A DNA stretch of 64,000 nucleotides from Pseudothioclava sp033100795 (GTDB lineage Bacteria > Pseudomonadota > Alphaproteobacteria > Rhodobacterales > Rhodobacteraceae), in the NCBI RefSeq assembly GCF_033100795.1, contig NZ_JAWLVI010000001.1:806001-870000 (forward strand). Reading direction: 5' to 3'. Every line of letters begins with the position of its first letter. Within the stretch, counting starts at the first letter, position 1. The notes beneath the pieces are model-generated. The model ran no database searches, was not told the DNA's origin, and saw only the letters and a program-made list of their open reading frames with translations. The translations under genes were made by a program, and so were the position numbers. Shown here piece after piece: positions 1 to 6,166 of this stretch.

Positions 1-238
1 CACTCCGGGTGCCAACGGCGCCCCTATCTTGTTGTTTTATATTCTGTTTGAAAGCCCCCCGTTACGAGATGCCTCTCCCTGACGCGCGACATCCGCAACG
101 TCCATTTCGGACACGTCTATTATCAAAGGTATGCATTCAATCTCTTTTGCGAACAAATCATACCGTATTGCACCAAAGAAAATCCTACTCCGAAAGGTTA
201 ACCTGCATTCATAGTGATTGAGTGTGGAGTGCAAGACG
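1..238. other. 5' edge, no gene recognised
   Basis: I see no convincing gene in this stretch. Short open frames on both strands lack ribosome binding sites and protein-like composition. The AT-rich part (about 115-215) is probably the promoter region of the small gene that starts at 239. It contains a perfect 10-bp palindrome, AGGTTAACCT, at 195-204, which may be an operator but is too short to assign. Confidence 0.4.
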
Positions 239-445
239 ATGACGAAGCAAAACCAGAATAATGACTGGATTGTTGACGTGCTAGTCGAGCTTCAAGGGTA
301 TTGCGACGCGAAGGGCATGTCAGCAGCGGCCGCGAGATTGGTGGAAACCATCTCGGAGATCAGGCCGCATGTGGGACAGGAACTCCGAACCTCCAATATC
401 ATCCACCTGATCCCGACGCCGCGTCGAGAAACTCTGCACGGCTAA
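239..445 (+). CDS. small conserved hypothetical protein (68 aa)
   Basis: The product is acidic, soluble and helical-looking, with a DWIVDVLVEL start followed by a predicted second helix. It resembles short uncharacterised proteins common in Rhodobacteraceae, but I cannot give it a function. The ATG at 239 follows a GGAG about 10 nt upstream. A TTG at 218 would add seven residues and is less attractive. The gene stands alone on this strand: the next gene (578-1165) is convergent, and a strongly folded segment (471-546) lies just after the stop. It is the outermost gene beside the two-component locus, so a role there is possible but unproven. Confidence 0.6.
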   Translation: MTKQNQNNDWIVDVLVELQGYCDAKGMSAAAARLVETISEIRPHVGQELRTSNIIHLIPTPRRETLHG

Positions 446-470
446 AGAATAGAGATCCAGCCGTGGCGCC

Positions 471-546
471 CACCTGCCCCACCTGCGCTCGGTTGGTTGC
501 CTGCAACCCTGCGGCTTTGCTTCGGCAAGGTCGCAGGGGGCAGGTG
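471..546 (+). ncRNA. structured RNA element or 3'UTR fold with UUCG hairpin
   Basis: Three helices can be drawn by eye and abut without gaps. P1 pairs 471-480 with 537-546 (10 perfect pairs). P2 pairs 495-499 with 504-508. P3 pairs 509-520 with 525-536 (12 pairs, two of them G-U) and is capped by a canonical C-UUCG-G tetraloop at 521-524. The G-U pairs become A-C mismatches on the other strand, so the plus strand is the likely RNA. The element starts 26 nt after the stop of the small gene. No U-tract follows, so it is not a standard intrinsic terminator. It may be a 3'UTR stabiliser, a Rho-related terminator or a small RNA. Confidence 0.4.
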
Positions 547-577
547 TGAAATCAGAAACAGATCAGAACCACTCGTG

Positions 578-1165
578 CTAGCGCGCGATCATTGCGGCCT
601 GCGTGCGATTGCGCGCGTCGATCTTGCGGCACAAGGTGCGCACATGCAGCTTGACCGTCACCTCTTGCAGGTCCAGCTCGCGCGCGATTTCCTTGTTGGT
701 CTTGCCTTCGCAAATTCCGCGCAAAACCGCGATTTCGCGCTGCGTCAGGCCGCCGATTTCAGGCGTCGCTTCTTGCTTGATAAATTCGAACGGAGCGAAC
801 ACCGCCCCCGAGGCCATCAGCGTCACCGCCCCGATAATCGACTTGGCCGGAAGGGTTTTCGGCACAAAGCCGATTGCTCCGTGGTCGATCGCCTCGCGCG
901 CGACCGAAGGCTTGGCCATCCCCGAAATAATCGCGACGGGCAGTGCCGGATAGTTGCGCCGCATATCCGCCAGCCCTTTCAGGCCATGCATACCGGGCAT
1001 ATCGTAATCCAGAAGGACAAGGTCAATGTCACCTTGCTCGCGAACCATCTTGAAAGCGTCGTCGAAATTACCCGCTGTCACGACCTCTTCGCATCCACCG
1101 TTGCGCAACAGCGCGGCAATAGCATCCCGGACCAGATCATGGTCGTCGGCGATCAGAAGCTTCAT
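578..1165 (-). CDS. NarL/LuxR-family response regulator (copy 1)
   Basis: This is a 195-aa two-component response regulator. The receiver domain occupies residues 1 to about 120, with acidic residues near ADDHD and phosphoacceptor D53 in LLDYDMPG. The LuxR/GerE DNA-binding domain is at about 140-195, with the recognition helix around TNKEIARELDLQEVTVKLH. The start at 1165 has a GAGGAGAGA ribosome site; a longer frame exists but would add 37 unlikely residues. It is divergent from the exported protein and hybrid kinase at 1411-4548, the likely phosphodonor pathway through their Hpt domain. It is a paralogue of the regulator at 9452-10138, with near-identical spacing and the shared NRTxAxMIAx C-terminus. 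Target genes are unknown; self-regulation is suggested by the palindrome at 1312. Confidence 0.9.
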   Translation of the reverse strand: MKLLIADDHDLVRDAIAALLRNGGCEEVVTAGNFDDAFKMVREQGDIDLVLLDYDMPGMHGLKGLADMRRNYPALPVAIISGMAKPSVAREAIDHGAIGFVPKTLPAKSIIGAVTLMASGAVFAPFEFIKQEATPEIGGLTQREIAVLRGICEGKTNKEIARELDLQEVTVKLHVRTLCRKIDARNRTQAAMIAR

Positions 1166-1311
1166 TCTCTCTCCTCGGCGGCGCGCTACGGGAGCATTCC
1201 CACCTTTTGGATTAGGGCAATACGCCCTTCGATTGCAAGGAGTTCCTCTCCAATCGGTTATGGCATTACCGCCCAAATCGACGACAAATAAACCCGAAAC
1301 CCATATTTATC

Positions 1312-1325
1312 TATCCTTTAGGATA
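1312..1325. promoter_or_regulatory. palindrome TATCCT-TT-AGGATA in divergent promoter
   Basis: These are inverted arms of 6 bp with a 2-bp spacer, in the shared control region of the response regulator (minus) and the exported protein/kinase genes (plus). A possible -35 TTGCCA (1339-1344) with a poor -10 near 1362-1368 would place the palindrome around -56, an activator-like position. Its core TCCTTTAG matches the TCYTWAG motif seen at 5561-5590 and 9316-9379. I infer that it is a binding site for one or both LuxR-type regulators of this locus. Confidence 0.45.
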
Positions 1326-1410
1326 TTTGAATACCCTTTTGCCACAAAGCGTATCGCCCGTGGATATGCCAAACATAAACATCTGATGTCTGTTTTGGGG
1401 AGTAACCATC

Positions 1411-1917
1411 ATGCGCGTTCTTACATCCGCACTTCTTTCTGTAGCCCTGCTGCTACCGTTTTCGGCCACTGCTGAGCCTCTCGCTCAGCCGGGCGATACG
1501 CCGGTGCTGACTGTGTCGGGCGATTTTTCCAATCAAAACAGTGACAACGCAGCAATATTCGACATGGAAATGCTGCAGGCTCTGCCGCAAAGCTCGTTCA
1601 CGACCACGACCATCTGGACCGACGGCCCGCAAGAATTTACCGGCGTCAAGGTCGATGATCTGCTGCGCGACCTCGGAATCAGTGCCGGAAGCGTGAAAGT
1701 CACCGCAATCAACGATTACGCGGTTGAGATTCCGGTTGCGGAGCTTTTGGGAAGCGAGGCGCTTCTCGCCTATCTGCGCAACGGCGAGGCAATGTCTATC
1801 CGCGACAAGGGGCCGCTTTGGCTGGTTTATCCCTATGATGCGGATGACAAGTTCCGCAATGAGGTCATATACTCGCGTAGTGTGTGGCAGGTTGATCGGA
1901 TTATCCTGTCCGAGTAA
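1411..1917 (+). CDS. exported sulfite-oxidase-fold protein without cysteine (copy 1)
   Basis: The product has 168 aa with a signal peptide at residues 1-21 (hydrophobic core, then SATA-EP), so it is probably periplasmic. The body matches the oxidoreductase molybdopterin-binding fold (PF00174): the FTGVKVDDLL segment, the NDYAVEIPV strand, and LRNGEAMSIRDKGPLWLVYPY. The mature protein contains no cysteine, whereas sulfite-oxidase-type enzymes bind molybdenum through one. I therefore infer a non-enzymatic binding or sensing role. The gene lies 18 nt before a hybrid kinase whose N-terminus has a large periplasmic domain, which suggests that they work together. A paralogue at 8691-9209 is paired with a second kinase. 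A GGGGAG ribosome site precedes the ATG. Confidence 0.85.
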   Translation: MRVLTSALLSVALLLPFSATAEPLAQPGDTPVLTVSGDFSNQNSDNAAIFDMEMLQALPQSSFTTTTIWTDGPQEFTGVKVDDLLRDLGISAGSVKVTAINDYAVEIPVAELLGSEALLAYLRNGEAMSIRDKGPLWLVYPYDADDKFRNEVIYSRSVWQVDRIILSE

Positions 1918-1935
1918 CCCCACGGAGCCCCATAG

Positions 1936-4548
1936 ATGGCCCCATCTGAAGATATGTCACGGCACGGCAACGCTCGCAGGCTTGCGAGCGTTTCTTGGGT
2001 AATTCTGCTTCTTTTCGGGCTGACCGCCGCGATCTTGGGCATTTTCCGCTATTCGGTCGAGGTCAAGCAGGAAATCGACACTTTGGCGATAGCCAACTCG
2101 GACTCGCTGCAATGGGCTCTGGCGCAGTTCGAAGTCGAATATGGCCAGCTTCGGATCGCGACGCTCAAGACGGATGCGGAGAATCGCGCTTCGCTTCAGG
2201 AGTTTTCGCGCAGGTTCGACATCTTCTATTCGCGCGTCCACACGGTTCTGGACGGGCGCGGTTATGACGAGGTGATTGCCAATACAGGCGTCAAGGACGA
2301 TGTCGTTGCGGTCGAGGCATTTACCGTCGACGCTGCAAAAATCATTGATGCTGGCCCCGCCCCCCTGATCGCGGCGCTGCCCGAGCTTGCGCAGCGGTTG
2401 GAGACACTGGCCCCTTCGGTGCGGGCAATTTCGCTTCAAGGCGTGCGCGAATTCACCTCCGAGGCCAAACGGCAACGCGAGCGGGTATTTTTCGCGCTTG
2501 TCCGTCTGGCGGTTCTGACTTCGGCCTTGCTGGCGGCCCTTTCTGCGGGGCTTCTGGCGATGTGGTGGCTGTGGCAGTTCGGGCTGCGTCAGGCACGTTC
2601 GCAAAAGGCGTCGAAAGCCCGCCTCGAAGCGGTGATTGACACCTCGCTCGACGCGGTGATCGTGATTGACCAGAAAGGCATTGTCACCGAGTTCAATGGC
2701 GCGGCCGAAAATATCTTCGGCTATAGCCACGACGAAGCGATCGGCCACAAGCTCTCCGAGCTGATCATCCCTGACCATCTGGTTGCCGCGCACGATGCGG
2801 GAATGCGCCGTTACGCGCGCACCCAAGAGACGCGGATCATCGGGCACGGGCTGATCGAACTGGAAGCAAAGCGCAAGGACGGTTCGCTGTTCTCGGCCGA
2901 ACTCTCGGTCTCCTCGACGCGGATCGGCCCCGATGACTATTTCGTCTCCTATTTGCGTGATATTACCGCCCGTGTCGCCGCCGAGCAGGAGCTGATCAAC
3001 GCGCGCGACAAGGCGATGGAAGGGCAGCGCGCCAAAGCCGCCTTTGTCGCCGTGATGAGCCACGAGATGCGCACGCCGCTGAACGGATTGCTTGGCACGC
3101 TCGACATCCTGCGCGAAACCCGCCTGACCAATGAGCAACGCCGTTTTGTCCACGCGATGGAGCAGGCCGGACATATCCTGTTGCAGCATGTGAATGACGT
3201 GCTCGATATGGAGCGGCTGGACGCGGGCAAGCTATCGTTCGCCCATGTCGGCTTCGACCCGGGCACGCTGGCCACGCAGATCATCGAGGCGCAGCGAAAC
3301 GAGGCGGCCGCGCGCGGTAACAAGCTGGAATACGAGATCGTGGGCGACCATCCGGGCCATGTCATCGGCGACCCGATGCGTATCCGCCAGGTGCTGTTGA
3401 ACCTTGTCGGCAACGCGATCAAGTTTACCACTCAGGGCACGATCCGTATCGAGATCGAATATTACGGCGCGCAATCCGAGCTGGAATTCCGGGTTATCGA
3501 CTCGGGGATCGGGATTTCGCACACGGATGCAGAGCGCATCTTCGACGATTTTGTCACGCTCGACCCCGACCAATCCCGCAGCCAGACCGGAACCGGGCTC
3601 GGTCTGGGGATCGCGCGGCGCCTTGTGCACGCGATGGGGGGGGCTATCGGCGTCGAAAGCGAGCCTGACGACGGCTCGGTCTTCTGGTTCTCGCTCCCGG
3701 CGAACAGGGCTACCGGGGTCAAGGCTCCCACCCCGCCCGAGGCATCCGCCCTGCAAGACGGCCTTGGAAAGGCTCCCTCTTTCGACATTCTCGTTGTCGA
3801 GGATAACGACATCAATCGCGTCGTTCTCTGCGAGATGTTGCGCCGCGCGGGCCACACCTCCTTCGAGGCCCGCACCGGACGCGAGGGCGTCGAGCTGGCC
3901 AACACACGCCCCTTCGACGCGATCCTCATGGATCTCAACATGCCCGAAATGAACGGGATCGAGGCAACGCAGACCATTCGCAACGCTCCGGGGCCGAACC
4001 AGCGCACCGCGATCATTGCCATCACCGCGAATATCCTGCCCGAAGCCCGGGCCGAGCTGGAACAGGCCGGTGTCGGGCTGGTGGTTTCCAAGCCGATCAG
4101 CCGCAAAGCGCTGGAGAAAGCCCTGCACGACGCGCTGCGCCCGCAGAACAGGGTCCCGATGCCCAAGACACCGATTGCGGCCTCCGGCGATGAAACGATA
4201 GCAGATCTCGCGGCCGCCCTTGGGTCCGAGAAATTCCGTCAGGTTTGCGAGAAATTCGTGACCGAAGGCGAGCTGCATATCGCAACCCTGAAAAAGACGC
4301 TTGAGGACGGCGATCTGCAAACCCACGCGAGCATCGCTCACAAGTTCTCCGGCGCTGCCGCCCTGATGGGGTTGGAGCTCCTCCATATGGCGTTAAAACA
4401 TCAGGAAAACCTCTCACGCGAAGGCGATATGGAAGCCGCGCTCGAAGGCTACGACGAGGTGACTGAAACCTGGGTGGACGCTGCCAAGCGGGTAAATAAT
4501 ATCATGGACGCCTCGGACGCAACCGGGCATACGGCCCAATCGGCCTGA
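1936..4548 (+). CDS. hybrid sensor histidine kinase, PAS-HisKA-HATPase-REC-Hpt (copy 1)
   Basis: The product is an 870-aa inner-membrane kinase. Two membrane segments, at about 16-38 and 185-213, enclose a periplasmic domain of roughly 145 residues. A PAS domain follows (about 228-345; LDAVIVIDQKG, FGYSHDEA). Then come HisKA with H376 in MSHEMRTPL, and HATPase_c with N-box NLVGNAIKF, G1 DSGIGI and G2 TGLGLGIA. The receiver has D666 in LMDLNMPEMNG, and a C-terminal Hpt has H802 in IAHKFSGAAALMG. The full ArcB-type relay is therefore present and could end at the LuxR-type regulator at 578-1165. The gene is co-directional with the exported protein immediately upstream and probably cotranscribed with it. 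The signal is unknown. Confidence 0.93.
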   Translation: MAPSEDMSRHGNARRLASVSWVILLLFGLTAAILGIFRYSVEVKQEIDTLAIANSDSLQWALAQFEVEYGQLRIATLKTDAENRASLQEFSRRFDIFYSRVHTVLDGRGYDEVIANTGVKDDVVAVEAFTVDAAKIIDAGPAPLIAALPELAQRLETLAPSVRAISLQGVREFTSEAKRQRERVFFALVRLAVLTSALLAALSAGLLAMWWLWQFGLRQARSQKASKARLEAVIDTSLDAVIVIDQKGIVTEFNGAAENIFGYSHDEAIGHKLSELIIPDHLVAAHDAGMRRYARTQETRIIGHGLIELEAKRKDGSLFSAELSVSSTRIGPDDYFVSYLRDITARVAAEQELINARDKAMEGQRAKAAFVAVMSHEMRTPLNGLLGTLDILRETRLTNEQRRFVHAMEQAGHILLQHVNDVLDMERLDAGKLSFAHVGFDPGTLATQIIEAQRNEAAARGNKLEYEIVGDHPGHVIGDPMRIRQVLLNLVGNAIKFTTQGTIRIEIEYYGAQSELEFRVIDSGIGISHTDAERIFDDFVTLDPDQSRSQTGTGLGLGIARRLVHAMGGAIGVESEPDDGSVFWFSLPANRATGVKAPTPPEASALQDGLGKAPSFDILVVEDNDINRVVLCEMLRRAGHTSFEARTGREGVELANTRPFDAILMDLNMPEMNGIEATQTIRNAPGPNQRTAIIAITANILPEARAELEQAGVGLVVSKPISRKALEKALHDALRPQNRVPMPKTPIAASGDETIADLAAALGSEKFRQVCEKFVTEGELHIATLKKTLEDGDLQTHASIAHKFSGAAALMGLELLHMALKHQENLSREGDMEAALEGYDEVTETWVDAAKRVNNIMDASDATGHTAQSA

Positions 4549-4675
4549 TCGCCGGTGGCCTCCACGTCGCATCTGACCGCTCTAAACGCCCACGGTCGTG
4601 CCCCGGACAACTGCCAGAACATGCGCACAACTGCTGGAACTTCTTCGGTGTGCCGCGCCCCTTCAGGACAAGGAG
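4549..4675. repeat. short direct repeat in convergent intergenic gap
   Basis: Two copies of ACAACTGCYRGAAC occur at 4607-4620 and 4627-4640, exactly 20 bp apart. They lie between the stop codons of two convergent genes, so a promoter role is unlikely. No clear terminator hairpin was found in this gap. Confidence 0.3.
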
Positions 4676-4888
4676 CTAGCGCGAGCGGGATCTATATCGC
4701 CGACTGATCCGCATCGCCATGGAGAGCAGGAAAAACAACAGCCCCCCCGCGAAAGCATAGATCAACAGCCCGAATGCCAGATCACCGCCCATGCGTATCG
4801 CTACCGTTCCGGCCAATGCCCCGACGACCACCGAAACGCTTAAAGAAAACACAAACCACACAGTCGCACCAAGCATTCTATCAGGCAT
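4676..4888 (-). CDS. small two-helix membrane protein (70 aa)
   Basis: Two hydrophobic segments (about residues 7-28 and 34-55) are followed by an arginine-rich tail ending RRYRSRSR, so both ends are probably cytoplasmic. I do not recognise a family. The ATG at 4888 overlaps the stop of the upstream gene (4881-5483) as ATGCCTGA, which indicates translational coupling; a TTG at 4897 is an alternative start. The gene sits between the two kinase modules, so it may modulate or partner one of them, but that is inference from position only. Confidence 0.6.
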   Translation of the reverse strand: MPDRMLGATVWFVFSLSVSVVVGALAGTVAIRMGGDLAFGLLIYAFAGGLLFFLLSMAMRISRRYRSRSR

Positions 4889-5483
4889 CTGCCCCAAGAT
4901 CTTCGACGCGCAATTGCCAGGCCTGATTGTTCAGCTCGGCCTCCACCATCGCCAGTTCGAGATTGGCAAACGAGCAGGGTAGCCGCAAACATGCGTCCGC
5001 GAGCGGGAGCCTTTCCTTGCCGAACTCGTGGCGCAAGAAGTCGTGCGAGAGCAGGATAACCATGATGTCTGGGCGGTGCTTGCGCAGGCGCAAGATGTCG
5101 TCACATGCCTCGACGATGCCACCAAGAGCGTCGACATCAATCAGCGCGTAGCTGCCTTCGGGCGCATACCACAGCCGGTCGCGCGGCGAGACCGAGCGGC
5201 ATGTCACTGTCTCTCCGCCCTGCCAGACCAGCCAGCCAAGCACCGTCTGCATGAATGGCGAGTCGCTCGCGACGACATAGATGGATTGCTCAAGATCAAG
5301 GTCCAGCGCGTGCATCCGGGGCATCACTTCGCGGGTGAGGCGCGTATCTGTGATTGCGGGAGTGCGATCATCGGGGCCGATAGCGTCAACAAACCGGCGC
5401 GAAACATCGCCCATGCGCCGCAGCAGGGTCTCGAAGAGATCCTCCGTCGCCGCATCCTTGTTCAGGTTTACCCAAGCCATCAT
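4881..5483 (-). CDS. hypothetical protein with receiver-like C-terminal half
   Basis: This is a 200-aa soluble protein. Residues from about 105 show the rhythm of a response-regulator receiver fold: ALIDVD, then a helix with LRKHRPDIMVILLS, then ADACLRLPCSFANLELA. A proper phosphoacceptor motif is not evident, so it may be a pseudo-receiver. The N-terminal half is not recognised. GGAG lies 4 and 7 nt before tandem ATGs at 5483 and 5480. The gene is translationally coupled to a small membrane protein and lies between the two sensor modules. Its promoter region carries motif copies (5561-5590) that resemble those before the sensor genes, consistent with control by the same regulators. Function is unknown. 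Confidence 0.65.
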   Translation of the reverse strand: MMAWVNLNKDAATEDLFETLLRRMGDVSRRFVDAIGPDDRTPAITDTRLTREVMPRMHALDLDLEQSIYVVASDSPFMQTVLGWLVWQGGETVTCRSVSPRDRLWYAPEGSYALIDVDALGGIVEACDDILRLRKHRPDIMVILLSHDFLRHEFGKERLPLADACLRLPCSFANLELAMVEAELNNQAWQLRVEDLGADA

Positions 5484-5560
5484 TACGCTCCGTTATCCTT
5501 TGTTTAAGGTTACGGCCCGGTAACCCTTCTCTTCAACGTATCGTTGGGAAGGGCCGTAAA

Positions 5561-5590
5561 TCTTTAGTATACCAATGTCGCCTAAAGGAT
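5561..5590. promoter_or_regulatory. two TCYTWAG motif copies upstream of the 5483 gene
   Basis: TCTTTAGTATA occurs at 5561-5571. CCTAAAGGAT at 5581-5590 is, on the minus strand, ATCCTTTAGG, which matches the left part of the palindrome at 1312. The two copies are about one DNA turn apart and lie 80-110 bp upstream of the minus-strand gene that starts at 5483. They resemble the repeats at 9336 and 9367 (one mismatch in TCTTAAGTATA). I infer binding by a LuxR-type response regulator of this locus. Confidence 0.4.
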
Positions 5591-5689
5591 TATCGCAATA
5601 TACATTCATGCGTAAAACCCACCTTTGGCTCAGGTTTGTAACAGGTTCCCCTGCCCCGAGCTTTCACGCCGGGGCCGCTCACCAGATCC

Positions 5690-6125
5690 GTTTCCATGCG
5701 CGACTTTGTCGCCTGGATGGTCGAGATTTTCGCCTATCTTGCACGACAACACGCTTCAGACCGAGTGCGAATACGAGGCACAATGGGTTATGGCCGAGCG
5801 CGACCGCCTTGGGCTGATCTCCGGCAATCTTGTGCCAAACGCGGTCAAATATACGCCGAGGGAAGGGTAACGCTGCGCCTGACCTCTCGGGCCGGAGAGG
5901 ACCGCTCGGGGCGACGGCAACTCGAGGTCAAGGATACCGGCCAGGGCATCCCGGAAAGGCACGCGCAAGGATTTCAAGCCCCTGGTCTGTCTTGCAAGTG
6001 AAACCGGCACCAGCGAAACGGGGATAGGGCTGACGGTGACACGCCCCCTTGTCCCGGCAATGAAGGGGACAATCCAGATATTTCACCGCCTGGGCGGGGA
6101 GGCAGCTTTCCGCGTTGGATCAAGC
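5690..6125 (+). pseudogene. decayed histidine kinase fragment (HATPase_c)
   Basis: In plus-strand reading the segment carries, in order, the hallmarks of a kinase ATPase domain, but in alternating frames. The N-box NLVPNAVKYTP is at about 5829-5861. After a frame change comes VTLRLTSRAG...LEVKDTGQGIP (G1 box, about 5872-5952). A second frame change leads to FKPLVCLASETG and TGIGLTVTRPLV (G2 box, about 5976-6050), ending near GGEAAFRV. No dimerisation/phosphoacceptor domain or start was found. The fragment has at least two frameshifts and an in-frame stop between the two complete kinase modules, and looks like the leftover of a third kinase. It is not simply a copy of either neighbour, since its boxes differ from both. 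Confidence 0.7.
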
Positions 6126-6166
6126 CTGCCTGCGGCGCGGCAGGGGGACGCTGCGTCGAGACCCGA

